A DNA stretch of 64,000 bases from assembly GCF_011761355.1 (NCBI RefSeq), contig NZ_JAASRW010000002.1, positions 186,001 to 250,000 on the forward strand, in the 5' to 3' direction. Below, piece after piece: positions 50,638 through 59,365 of the stretch. The first letter of the stretch is position 1. Each line of letters opens with the position of its first letter. The notes below the pieces were generated by a model that was not told the origin of the DNA, did no database searches, and saw nothing but the letters and a program-made list of their open reading frames with translations. The position numbers and the translations under genes are program-made. This DNA comes from Paenibacillus lupini (GTDB lineage: Bacteria; Bacillota; Bacilli; Paenibacillales; Paenibacillaceae).

Positions 50638-51510
50638 ATGAAAATGACAAGCGGTGAAAAAATTTTCCAAGTAATTCTTCTCGTGTTTATATTAATACTT
50701 TGTGCAATAGCCATCTATCCATTCATCCATATTGCATCCATATCCTTCAGTGCTCCTAAGGAAGCTGGCCGCTTTGGGTTCCATTGGTTCCCAAGAGACA
50801 TTGACCTCTTCTCCTGGAAGCAGCTGCTAACGCAGAAGAAGATTTGGATCGGGATGCGTAACACAACGCTTCGTACGGTCATTGGTACTGTGCTCAGCCT
50901 CATTGCAATGGCGCTGGCGGCTTATCCGCTCTCACGCAAGCATCTGCCGCATCGCAGCTTCTATACGATGATCATTGTATTCACGATGTTTTTCAGCGGT
51001 GGATTAATTCCAACTTACTTGCTGATTAGAGATCTGCACCTGCTTAACAACTTCTGGGTGTACATTCTGCCAGGATTAATTCCAACGTTTTCGATGCTCA
51101 TTATGCGCAATTTCTTTATGACAATTCCGGTTGAAGTAGAAGAGTCAGCCAAAATCGACGGTGCAAACGATATGCGGATTTTATGGAGTATCATTCTTCC
51201 ACTCTCAAAGCCGGTTCTAGCTACTTTAGGTTTATGGGCAGCCGTTGCCAATTGGAATGCTTGGTTTGATGCCATTATCTACGTCACTGACACAGATCTA
51301 AAGACCATTCAGTTCTTTCTGAGGGAAGTTGTCGTAACAAGCGCGGATGCCGAAATATTCGGAAGGGTTACGGGGGCGGCCAATCTTCAGTATGAGACCT
51401 CGATCAAGGCAGCTACTGTCATCTTCGCTGTTGTACCTATTCTAATCGTGTATCCGTTCCTGCAAAAGTATTTCGTTAAAGGGACGATGGTAGGTTCTCT
51501 GAAAGGTTAA
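50638..51510 (+). CDS. Sugar ABC transporter permease (LplC/YtcP type)
   Basis: This 290-residue permease has six helices with the family's N-terminal FQVILLVFILILCAIAIYPFIHIASISFS. Its EAA loop reads VEESAKIDGANDMRILWSIILPLSKPVLATL, and it ends YPFLQKYFVKGTMVGSLKG. It pairs with the permease upstream. A good GAGGGGAG site is present. Confidence 0.93.
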   Translation: MKMTSGEKIFQVILLVFILILCAIAIYPFIHIASISFSAPKEAGRFGFHWFPRDIDLFSWKQLLTQKKIWIGMRNTTLRTVIGTVLSLIAMALAAYPLSRKHLPHRSFYTMIIVFTMFFSGGLIPTYLLIRDLHLLNNFWVYILPGLIPTFSMLIMRNFFMTIPVEVEESAKIDGANDMRILWSIILPLSKPVLATLGLWAAVANWNAWFDAIIYVTDTDLKTIQFFLREVVVTSADAEIFGRVTGAANLQYETSIKAATVIFAVVPILIVYPFLQKYFVKGTMVGSLKG

Positions 51511-51584
51511 TACGGTGTGGTTTATCCGGATCTCTTACTCCGTTTAAATAATAGTCTATTACATGATAAAGGGGAGCAATAAAA

Positions 51585-53171
51585 ATGAAGCATGGCAAAA
51601 AAGTGGTATTAGCGTCCGTATTGGCATTATCCCTTATGGCAGGCTGCAGCAGCAACTCGAACAATACACCAAACAGCACTACTAGCAATAATGCATCACA
51701 GACGAATGATGCTAAAGCTACGGATACAGCGAATGAAAAACTTATCGAGATCTCCATCGGTTCGACATGGAATCTGCCATCGGCAGACGGCAACGCAACT
51801 CAGAAATATCTTGAAGAGAAATATAATGTGAAATTCATCAACATGAATCTTACAGATGAGAGCTTTAAGCTGAAGCTTGCTTCCAACGAGATTCCTGATA
51901 TTTTCCCAGGTACACTTCAAGAAGCAGACATGGCCAACTACGCAAGACAAGGGATTATCGCAACAATCTCTACGGATGAGATCAAGCAATATATGCCAAA
52001 ATATTCGGCCGATATCGATGAAATTGACACCGCGGCATGGGGAATTGCACTTGTTGACGGTAAAAACTACGGCGTACCAAGAATTTGGTTGAACGGCCGA
52101 TATGGATTTATCCCTACTTTTAATGGAGCTTGGCTGAACAAGATTGGCTATACAGAAGCACCAAAAACGTTAGAAGAATACGAGGATGTGCTGACGAAAT
52201 TCCGTAATGACGATCCGGATGGCAACGGCAAGAAAGATACTTATGGCATGACAGGCCGCGGTAAAGCGGCAAGAAATCAGCTGTTTAATGAAGTTTTCGC
52301 TTCGTACGGGGTTAACCCTTATCAATTCATGCTGGCAGCGGACGGTACAGTCACTTGGGGCGGAATTACAGACCAAGCCAAGGAAGCGGCTAAGAAAATT
52401 AATCAATGGTATAACGCTGACCTGATCGATCCGGAATTCCTGACAGACGATAACGATCAAATTACGACGAAATGGAACAGCCAGAAGATTGGAATAAAAG
52501 ACACCTTCATGTACCATCATCTATTTGGCATGCTGGAGCAGGACAAAGCAAATGGATTCCCGGTTGTATATGGCAAAGGTCTGATGGGTCCGGCAGGCAA
52601 GACATATGTCATGTCGAATGGTCCTCTGCAAACTCCGCTTATGTTCGGCAAGCAGCTGGAGAAGGATGATAAGAAACGGATTAAAATCCTGCAAATGCTT
52701 GAAGATCTTGCAACTAATGATGAAGTGTATCTCAAAACGACTTACGGTGAAGAAGGCGTATCGTACGATATGGTAGACGGTGTTCCTGTGTGGAAAAAAG
52801 AATATTTGGATACTCCGCAGCTTCAGAATGACCTGGGTACAGGTGGTTTCTATAATCCATTCGTAGATCGCTCGCTTTCCAATGCGAAGTTCCAAATGCC
52901 TGCCGACAAACAAGCATTCTCGGATAAGCTGAATACTGGTAACGAGATCATTTCCGATCTTCTTGGACCAACACCTTTGGAATCGAAAACGCAATATCTG
53001 GCTAACTTGAATACACTCGAGGATTCGTTCTATTCCAAAGTGATGGTAACGAAAGGCGACGTGGACAAGGAGTTTGTATCCTTTAAAGCGGAATGGCTGA
53101 AAGCCGGCGGTCAGCAAATGCTGGATGAGGCGACCAAAGTTTATCAAGAGCGTCAAGCAGCGTTGAAATAA
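51585..53171 (+). CDS. Extracellular solute-binding lipoprotein of the sugar ABC transporter
   Basis: The 528-residue protein has a lipoprotein signal peptide (KHGKKVVLASVLALSLMAGC) with acylation near residue 22. A Ser/Asn/Thr-rich linker follows, then the two-lobed LplA-type binding fold (EIPDIFPGTLQEADMANYARQGI..., DPDGNGKKDTYGMTGRG). It captures oligosaccharides outside the cell for the two permeases upstream. The DPDGNGKKDTYG segment resembles an EF-hand-like calcium loop common in this family. It ends at a terminator before the GH43 gene. Confidence 0.92.
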   Translation: MKHGKKVVLASVLALSLMAGCSSNSNNTPNSTTSNNASQTNDAKATDTANEKLIEISIGSTWNLPSADGNATQKYLEEKYNVKFINMNLTDESFKLKLASNEIPDIFPGTLQEADMANYARQGIIATISTDEIKQYMPKYSADIDEIDTAAWGIALVDGKNYGVPRIWLNGRYGFIPTFNGAWLNKIGYTEAPKTLEEYEDVLTKFRNDDPDGNGKKDTYGMTGRGKAARNQLFNEVFASYGVNPYQFMLAADGTVTWGGITDQAKEAAKKINQWYNADLIDPEFLTDDNDQITTKWNSQKIGIKDTFMYHHLFGMLEQDKANGFPVVYGKGLMGPAGKTYVMSNGPLQTPLMFGKQLEKDDKKRIKILQMLEDLATNDEVYLKTTYGEEGVSYDMVDGVPVWKKEYLDTPQLQNDLGTGGFYNPFVDRSLSNAKFQMPADKQAFSDKLNTGNEIISDLLGPTPLESKTQYLANLNTLEDSFYSKVMVTKGDVDKEFVSFKAEWLKAGGQQMLDEATKVYQERQAALK

Positions 53172-53180
53172 TAGGCCAAA

Positions 53181-53214
53181 GGAAGGCTTCTGGACGATCA
53201 GAAGTCTTCTTTTT
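53181..53214 (+). terminator. Terminator after the binding-protein gene
   Basis: GAAGGCTTCTG pairs with CAGAAGTCTTC across GACGAT and is followed by six T residues. Read-through to GH43 is possible, because no separate promoter for GH43 was recognised. Confidence 0.85.
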
Positions 53215-53263
53215 TGCAGCTTAACAGCCTTTCAAATTTCACAATAGATAGAGGGTAGATGAT

Positions 53264-54166
53264 GTGGCGGATAACTATGCAGGCTATTTGTTTGCCTATT
53301 TCAAGGGCAATGAGACAGCAGATGAAGAGCAGGTATACTTTGCGCTGAGTAAAGGGAATGATCCACTGCATTGGCTGGAGCTAAATGGCGGACGTCCTGT
53401 TCTGACCTCCAGATTAGGAGAAGGAGGGATAAGGGATCCGTATCTGGCAAGGTCACCGCAAGGGGATAAATTTTATCTAGTGGCAACTGATCTGAGTATT
53501 TATAGAAATCCGGGCTGGAACCGCGCGGTGACCTCAGGCAGCAAATCTATTATGGTGTGGAATTCCTATGATCTTATCCATTGGTCTGATCAGCGAATGG
53601 TCGAGGTTGCTCCGAGTGATGCAGGCTGCACTTGGGCACCGGAGATCTTCTATGATGCGAGGCATCAGCACTTTAAAGTATTCTGGGCTTCTATGGCAGA
53701 CAGCTTCCCTGGCCGTTATCATCGGATGATGTATGTAACAACAAAAGATTTTGTGCAATTCAGTAAGCCGAAGGTATATATGGATTATGGCTATTCCGTT
53801 CTTGATGCGACTTTAATTGAACATCATGGGCAAATCTATCGGTTTACCAAAGGGAAGAACATTATCCAGGAGGAGGGACAATACTTTGAGGATGATTCCT
53901 ATACGATGATCCATCATCAGGTAGAGCTGGATTTTATGGTTCGAGGGGAAGGGCCTATCATTTTCAAATCCAATGTCGAGGAGAAATGGTATCTGTTTAT
54001 CGATGAATTTGGATTCAGAGGGTATATTCCGCTTGTGACTTCCGATCTATCATCGGGTACCTGGCAGATGCCCGCTCATTATTCCTTGCCGGATCGGCCG
54101 CGTCATGGCTCAGTTATTCCGGTTACGGCTCTGGAATATGAGAGATTACTGCAGGTTTATGGATAG
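53264..54166 (+). CDS. Glycoside hydrolase family 43 protein (paralogue B)
   Basis: The 300-residue beta-propeller is a paralogue of the protein at 30112: AGYLFAYFKG, DEEQVYFALSKG, GIRDPYLARSPQGDKFYLVATDLSIY, CTWAPEIFYDARHQHFKVFWAS, YSVLDATLIEH, and RPRHGSVIPVT. It keeps the RDP aspartate and a second aspartate in VLDATL. It is intracellular (no signal peptide) and lies downstream of the importer, so it would trim imported oligosaccharides; arabinosyl or galactosyl removal is inferred. It starts with GTG 53264, 8 nt after GAGGG; the ATG at 53262 is out of frame. Confidence 0.84.
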   Translation: MADNYAGYLFAYFKGNETADEEQVYFALSKGNDPLHWLELNGGRPVLTSRLGEGGIRDPYLARSPQGDKFYLVATDLSIYRNPGWNRAVTSGSKSIMVWNSYDLIHWSDQRMVEVAPSDAGCTWAPEIFYDARHQHFKVFWASMADSFPGRYHRMMYVTTKDFVQFSKPKVYMDYGYSVLDATLIEHHGQIYRFTKGKNIIQEEGQYFEDDSYTMIHHQVELDFMVRGEGPIIFKSNVEEKWYLFIDEFGFRGYIPLVTSDLSSGTWQMPAHYSLPDRPRHGSVIPVTALEYERLLQVYG

Positions 54167-54192
54167 ATGTGAGAATCTATCCTTTCTATTTA
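54161..54192 (+). terminator. Terminator overlapping the GH43 stop codon
   Basis: GGATAGAT (which contains the TAG stop) pairs with ATCTATCC across GTGAGA and is followed by TTTCTATTT. Confidence 0.75.
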
Positions 54193-54225
54193 AATTTGCG
54201 ACAAGATCATATAAACTTTAAGAAG

Positions 54226-54241
54226 TTGCAAGCGTTATCAT
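54226..54241. promoter_or_regulatory. Perfect cre (CcpA) site upstream of the response regulator gene
   Basis: TTGCAAGCGTTATCAT matches WTGNAANCGNWWNCAW at every defined position. It lies 28 bp before the response regulator start codon. Binding of CcpA here would repress the yesN-yesM-type genes, and through them the whole locus, when preferred sugars are present. Confidence 0.85.
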
Positions 54242-54268
54242 CATGGTAGAAAAGGGGCGGGATGACTC

Positions 54269-55777
54269 ATGCGGCTGCTAATTGCAGATGACGATGATTA
54301 CACCCGGGAAGGTTTAAGCGAGTCGATCGATTTCGAGAAATTTGGCATACAGGAAGTGTTCCTCGCATGTGACGGGGCTGAGGCATTAAAGCTGGCTGCA
54401 CTTAAGAAGCCGGATATTGTTCTGACCGACGTCCGTATGCCGAAGCTGAATGGTATCGAATTTGCTGAGAAGCTTGCCGAGACATCTCCGGGATGCCAAT
54501 TATTATTTATGAGCGGCTATATGGATGTGGAATATTTGAAGAGTGCCATTAAGCTGTCCGCTGTTGAATATATAGAGAAGCCGCTTAAGCTTGCTGAGGT
54601 AGAACAAGCTATTCTCAAATCCGTTCTTAGCATTCAGAGTAAACAGAAGCAAACGGCGGTTCTGAATCAAAAAAATGAGCTGGAGCGGCAGCGGCTGGTC
54701 GGCTTATTACGTAATACTGGAGCTGATCAGGACACCATTAAGGAGCTATGCCAGGAAACAGGTTTTCCCCTTGGCAAACGTTACGTGGGGATGATTATGT
54801 TTAGCAGGAATGAGGATGAGAGCAGCCGTGCCGATCTGGATCTCATTAACCGCTACTGGAGCAGTAACGGGGTAATGGCGATCGGAGAGCAGCTTGACCG
54901 ATACCGCTGCTTTGTTATCGCCGCTTATGACAAACAGGATTATAAGCGGGTAAATTACTTGGCAGACTTGTTTGTCCGGAAAAATGAGACATACAGCATT
55001 GGAATGGGAGTGACTGCTAACCGGCTGGAAGAGCTTCCGGAGAGCTATCGCTTGGCTTGTATTGCAGCGGAGCGATCTTTCTATTATCCAGAGATCCGTT
55101 TCTACTCGCAGCAAGAGGAGAGAGAACAGAGCAAAGCTTTCTTCACGACTCTGCTGCCCAAGTTTTATAAAGTTAAAGAAGAACATCCCGATCAGCTTCT
55201 GCATTGGGTGGATACCACATGCAGCATGCTGAGAGATCATGAATATACAGACCGTGCACGAATTATTACCTTATTTGAGACCGCTGCGTTAGCCTTGGTT
55301 GGCGGAAATCAGAAGCTGCTTATTCAACTGGAGAATGATTATGGCATTCGGAATGTGGAGCAAAGCCTGCGTGAATGCAGGACACTTGATAGTTTGGAAA
55401 TGATGATGCGGATCATCTGTACGACCTATATGGAGGAGGTTCAGGAGTCCTCTCCTTATTCCCGTCTCGTGCAGGATGTGATTGGGTATATTGCAGCTCA
55501 TTACCGCAATCCGGACCTTGATTTGAGGACCATCGCTGACCAGATGCATCTGTCGACGGCTCATCTTGGGATGCTGTTCAAGCAGGAGACAGGTACATCA
55601 ATCAAACAGTATATTAGCGATTACCGAATAGGTCTGGCAAAGAAGCTGGTCATGAGTGAGCATTATAAAATGAATACGATTGCTGAGCTGTGCGGCTACG
55701 CCAGTGCGAGCTATTTCGCCAAGGTGTTTAAGGCTTCTACCGATTTGTCGCCACTTGAATATAGAAAGAAGACCTGA
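54269..55777 (+). CDS. Two-component response regulator with AraC-type output (YesN type)
   Basis: The 502-residue protein begins with a receiver domain (MRLLIADDDDYTREGL, phosphoacceptor D54 in LTDVRMPKLNG, lysine in EYIEKPLKL). A ~260-residue middle region follows, and an AraC double helix-turn-helix ends the protein (LRTIADQMHLSTAHLGMLFKQETGTSIKQYI, then CGYASASYFAKVFKASTDLSPLEYR). It should receive phosphate from the kinase encoded 5 bp downstream and activate the carbohydrate genes around it. The matching boxes at 48387 and 59215 are candidate targets. AAAGGGGCGGG precedes ATG 54269. Confidence 0.94.
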   Translation: MRLLIADDDDYTREGLSESIDFEKFGIQEVFLACDGAEALKLAALKKPDIVLTDVRMPKLNGIEFAEKLAETSPGCQLLFMSGYMDVEYLKSAIKLSAVEYIEKPLKLAEVEQAILKSVLSIQSKQKQTAVLNQKNELERQRLVGLLRNTGADQDTIKELCQETGFPLGKRYVGMIMFSRNEDESSRADLDLINRYWSSNGVMAIGEQLDRYRCFVIAAYDKQDYKRVNYLADLFVRKNETYSIGMGVTANRLEELPESYRLACIAAERSFYYPEIRFYSQQEEREQSKAFFTTLLPKFYKVKEEHPDQLLHWVDTTCSMLRDHEYTDRARIITLFETAALALVGGNQKLLIQLENDYGIRNVEQSLRECRTLDSLEMMMRIICTTYMEEVQESSPYSRLVQDVIGYIAAHYRNPDLDLRTIADQMHLSTAHLGMLFKQETGTSIKQYISDYRIGLAKKLVMSEHYKMNTIAELCGYASASYFAKVFKASTDLSPLEYRKKT

Positions 55778-55782
55778 TCAGG

Positions 55783-57519
55783 ATGAACCTTATCCATACC
55801 GTCAATGACATGCCTTTGCGCAAGAAGATCATTATTTTATTTGCTTTAATCGGGATTGTACCGCTCATTATCACCTTCTTTATCTCTTACGGAGAAATTC
55901 GCAAGCTTGTTGTGAACGGACAGAACTATGCGGAGAATCAGAGCTATGAGCAGACGCTGACCACCTTAAACCGCAAGCTGGAGCATATTGAGGAGTTATC
56001 CTCGATGCTGATCGTCAACAAAGATATGGAAACGATCCTATCCAAAGGTGCTGCCCGTATGAGTGTAGCCGATCAGATTGAGGTCTACGGCAATATCGTG
56101 GATTATACACAGATCATGGTATCAAGCTCGGACATCGACAACATCGTTTATTTTGTGGATGACAACTATGCCTTTACAGGTGTAGATACCCTCTTCCGGC
56201 GCATGAACAGCATTCGGCAGCAGGACTGGGCACAGAAGGTTATTGAAAATAAAGGCAGCCCTACCTGGACGTTAAATAAAGATATAGATATCCGTACAGG
56301 CCTGTCCTACCTGTCGCTGAACAAGCTGCTGTGGAACCCGGAAGACTATACCTCTGCGATTGGCATCGTATCTCTAAATGTGGAATTAAAGCAGATTGAG
56401 CAGAGTTTGACCAAATCCAATCCGGAACAACTCGTTTATGTCGAGACCGCAGCTGGTGAGCTTGTCGCAGGCAGCGGGAAGAAGGAGATTGAGACGATGC
56501 GGCTCGAGGGGCCTTTTGACAGTAAGGGCTCCTATGTCAACGTATCACTTGCAAGCGGATCCTATATGGCGAGAGGGCAAGAGATTGGGAATACCAATCT
56601 GTATCTGATGTCTGTCATTTCCCACCGCGCTGCGGCAGAGAGCATCAATAAAATTAAATATCAAATGGTCATGGTTTATTTGATCATTTGTCTTGTTCTT
56701 CTCTTATTTATTTTTCCAGTTGCCAAGTCTATTACACGCCGGATTTATCTGCTAATGAACAAAATGAGCCAGGTGAGGCAGGGCCGTCTGAATGAACTGG
56801 ATATTCGTCCAAGCAAGGATGAGGTTGGCCAGCTGATCTTAAGCTATAACTATATGATTAATAGCGTGCAGGAGCTTATGGTCGAGCAATATAAATTAGG
56901 CCAGGAGAAGACGCAAGCGGAACTGAAGGCGCTCCAATCCCAGATCAATCCCCATTTTCTGTACAATACGCTTGATATGCTTAACTGGATGGCGCAGAAG
57001 GAAGAACGGGACAATATTCAGCAGATTATTTATGCCTTATCTGATTATTACAAGCTGATTTTGAACAAAGGTCATGATTTTGTAACGGTCAAGGATGAGC
57101 TCAAGCTGAGCACAATCTATATGGAAATCCAGAAGAAACGGTTCAAGAACCGGATTCAGCTTGAAGTGGAAGTTGATGAGCAGGTGATGGACTGCATGCT
57201 TCCTAAGATCACTCTTCAGCCGATTGTCGAGAACGCGATCCTTCACGGAATTTCTGAAAAGCCAGGTGGAAGAGGAACGGTTCGGATCACAGGCCGCATA
57301 GACAACGAACGTCTCATTATACAAATATGCGATGACGGTGTTGGCATGTCGGAAGAGGGAAGCAGTCAGCAGCGCAGACATCGCGGAAGCGGCTATGGCA
57401 TCAGCAATATTATGAAGCGGCTGGATTTATATTTTGGTCAGACTGCAGAGCTCACGCTGCAAAGCACGCCAGATGAGGGGACTTGTGTCACGATTGATGT
57501 TCCGGTCACTCACCGATAG
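55783..57519 (+). CDS. Two-component sensor histidine kinase (YesM type)
   Basis: The 578-residue kinase has two membrane helices (~21-41 and ~292-313) flanking an extracellular dCache-like sensor. A HAMP segment, the His_kinase domain with H391 in SQINPHFLYNTLDMLNWMA, and a C-terminal ATPase domain (PIVENAILHGI, CDDGVGM, GYGISNI) follow. This type senses extracellular sugars, often through a binding lipoprotein; the gene at 57553 may encode that partner. The start is 5 nt after the response regulator stop, with a poor site, so translational coupling is likely. Confidence 0.94.
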   Translation: MNLIHTVNDMPLRKKIIILFALIGIVPLIITFFISYGEIRKLVVNGQNYAENQSYEQTLTTLNRKLEHIEELSSMLIVNKDMETILSKGAARMSVADQIEVYGNIVDYTQIMVSSSDIDNIVYFVDDNYAFTGVDTLFRRMNSIRQQDWAQKVIENKGSPTWTLNKDIDIRTGLSYLSLNKLLWNPEDYTSAIGIVSLNVELKQIEQSLTKSNPEQLVYVETAAGELVAGSGKKEIETMRLEGPFDSKGSYVNVSLASGSYMARGQEIGNTNLYLMSVISHRAAAESINKIKYQMVMVYLIICLVLLLFIFPVAKSITRRIYLLMNKMSQVRQGRLNELDIRPSKDEVGQLILSYNYMINSVQELMVEQYKLGQEKTQAELKALQSQINPHFLYNTLDMLNWMAQKEERDNIQQIIYALSDYYKLILNKGHDFVTVKDELKLSTIYMEIQKKRFKNRIQLEVEVDEQVMDCMLPKITLQPIVENAILHGISEKPGGRGTVRITGRIDNERLIIQICDDGVGMSEEGSSQQRRHRGSGYGISNIMKRLDLYFGQTAELTLQSTPDEGTCVTIDVPVTHR

Positions 57520-57552
57520 AGAGATGGTTGGTTTCAAGGGGGTTAGTATAGT

Positions 57553-59097
57553 ATGCGATTACTTCGATTAATGCCGGCTTTGCTGGCTATACCAATATTC
57601 ATGAGTGGTTGTTCGGGGCAGGCGAATGATGCGCTTGATGTTACAGATGTAAACGAGGTTATTAAGCCGGTTATTCAGCTCAATGCGATTACGATGGGAA
57701 GCCCGCCTGCAGGTGGTATGGATTCCTTTTATAAGCAGCTTGATGAATTGACCATACGGGATTTTGGGATGACAATCCGGTTTGACTTTATCCCTTGGGA
57801 TGAAGAGAAGAGCAACATTGGCATGGCGATTGCCTCAAAGAAATATGATTTCTACGTGGGTGGCTCCTGGTCAGACTTCAAGTCCTTTGCCGCCAAAAAT
57901 GCATTCGTTAACTTGACCCCTTTATTAAATCAGGTCCCAAAGCTGGTCGATCACTATCAAGGTATATTGGGAAAAATGAAGATTGATGGGAAGCTCTACG
58001 GCATTCCGCAATTAAATGTACCCGGGGCAGGCCGTGAAGGCATGTTTTATCGGGAAGATTTGAGAAAGAAGTGGGGATTACCTCCAATTAAGAACTTTGA
58101 AATAATGGAGCAGTATTTGTATAAAGCAAAAGGGGAATACCCGGACACACCAATGATTATTGATAAACGATACAGTGATAATTTGTGGTTTTCCTTAACC
58201 GGGGATAAATATTATAAGGTGACCGAGCTCGCAGTTGCACCGATTGATGACCCCTATAACGTGACGAGTATGTTTGATACCCCAGAGTATAAGCAAATGG
58301 TAGCAAAATCAAAGCAATGGTATGACGACGGAATCGTCGACCATGATATTCTTGGGGCGCAAGAGAATGAAACAACAAAGACATTAGGCTTAATGAAGGA
58401 AAATAAGAAGCCGCTGGAATTTAACAATCATTTTGGAGCGGTCAGCAATTCTTATGTTTCAACCCTGCAGTCTACTTATCCCGAGCAAGAATACGGTTGG
58501 TTTGACTATATGTTTGATATGTTCCCAGGCACTGTTTTTATGCCAAGTACGTCTGTTAACGCCACAACACAGATTTCGATAGGATCCAATTCCAGGTATC
58601 CTGATCTAGCGCTTAAATTTCTTGAAAAAGCCCATACAGACCAAGCCTACTACAATCTGCTGACGTATGGTGTTGAAGGGGAGAATTATCATTTAATGGA
58701 TGGTAAGATTTCTTACGAAGGAATTAAGGATGAGAATAAAAAGCAATCTTGGACCGGCGTGTTAGACGGTTATATGAATGTTCCAATTCGATATCCTGAG
58801 GAGTGGCAGAAGACCGTCGATAAGCTTACAGTAACGGAAGGACCTAAGCTTGCGGAGAAAAATGGTGCCGATCCGTATCAGGATTTCCTGTTTGATACGT
58901 CATCCCTTTTCGAACAGCTGTCGAATCTGGTGACGGTACAGGAGCAGTACATTCAACCGCTTAATCTAGGGATTAGCAAGGACATCGATCATGACCTTGC
59001 GGTTCTTAAGGTGAAGCTGAAGGAAGCGGGAATTGATACGTATATGAAGGAGCTTCAAGCGCAGCTGGATAAGGTGAAGCTCAGCAAAAGCAAATAG
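57553..59097 (+). CDS. Extracellular solute-binding lipoprotein (second copy)
   Basis: The 514-residue protein has a lipoprotein signal peptide ending MSGC (acylation near residue 20) and a two-lobed binding fold (DFYVGGSWSDFKSFAAKNAFVNLTPLLN, GKLYGIPQLN, MFYREDLRKKWGLPP). It lies 33 bp after the sensor kinase without its own permeases. It could be a sensor partner of YesM or an alternative receptor for the permeases at 49657-51510. Its family is the same as the protein at 51585, though the mature sequences differ. Confidence 0.9.
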   Translation: MRLLRLMPALLAIPIFMSGCSGQANDALDVTDVNEVIKPVIQLNAITMGSPPAGGMDSFYKQLDELTIRDFGMTIRFDFIPWDEEKSNIGMAIASKKYDFYVGGSWSDFKSFAAKNAFVNLTPLLNQVPKLVDHYQGILGKMKIDGKLYGIPQLNVPGAGREGMFYREDLRKKWGLPPIKNFEIMEQYLYKAKGEYPDTPMIIDKRYSDNLWFSLTGDKYYKVTELAVAPIDDPYNVTSMFDTPEYKQMVAKSKQWYDDGIVDHDILGAQENETTKTLGLMKENKKPLEFNNHFGAVSNSYVSTLQSTYPEQEYGWFDYMFDMFPGTVFMPSTSVNATTQISIGSNSRYPDLALKFLEKAHTDQAYYNLLTYGVEGENYHLMDGKISYEGIKDENKKQSWTGVLDGYMNVPIRYPEEWQKTVDKLTVTEGPKLAEKNGADPYQDFLFDTSSLFEQLSNLVTVQEQYIQPLNLGISKDIDHDLAVLKVKLKEAGIDTYMKELQAQLDKVKLSKSK

Positions 59098-59113
59098 GGA
59101 ACTGTAACGAATG

Positions 59114-59187
59114 AAGGCTATCCAATGGAACAATGTCATTAAGGGCTAAACTTAATGACATTGTTCCATAGGGATAGCCTTTTTTAT
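59114..59187 (+). terminator. Strong terminator of the yesN-yesM-binding protein operon
   Basis: A ~28-bp stem (GGCTATCC.ATGGAACAATG.../...CATTGTTCCATAGGGATAGCC) with a GGCTAAA loop is followed by six T residues. It is the longest terminator stem in the window. Confidence 0.92.
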
Positions 59188-59214
59188 TACCTATATTCTA
59201 ACAGCGAAAAGTTA

Positions 59215-59265
59215 AAGGAATCTTGCAAAATTGTGATAGGAGCGTTGAAAGCGGCACTCTATAGT
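59215..59265 (+). promoter_or_regulatory. Putative YesN-activated promoter of the lyase gene
   Basis: The 24-bp box at 59215-59238 (AAGGAATCTTG..., ending TGTGATA) matches the box before GH88 at 22 of 24 positions. It is followed after exactly 21 bp by TATAGT (59260-59265). No -35 hexamer is present, as expected for an activator-dependent promoter. Confidence 0.7.
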
Positions 59266-59325
59266 TAAGATAGATGGAACGAAGGAGGGAATCTACTGTT
59301 TCAAAATTACATTTTATAAGCCTAA

Positions 59326-59341
59326 TTGAAAGCGGTGTCAT
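59326..59341. promoter_or_regulatory. Probable cre (CcpA) site in the leader of the lyase gene
   Basis: TTGAAAGCGGTGTCAT matches the cre consensus except for G at one W position. It lies 10 bp before the ribosome binding site, downstream of the promoter, and could act as a roadblock. Confidence 0.6.
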
Positions 59342-59365
59342 TTATATTCGAGGAGGAGTTTATTT

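Noticed and set aside
59244..59259. cre site at TTGAAAGCGGCACTCT before the lyase
   Set aside because: It loses the conserved CA of the right half; the better match is at 59326-59341.
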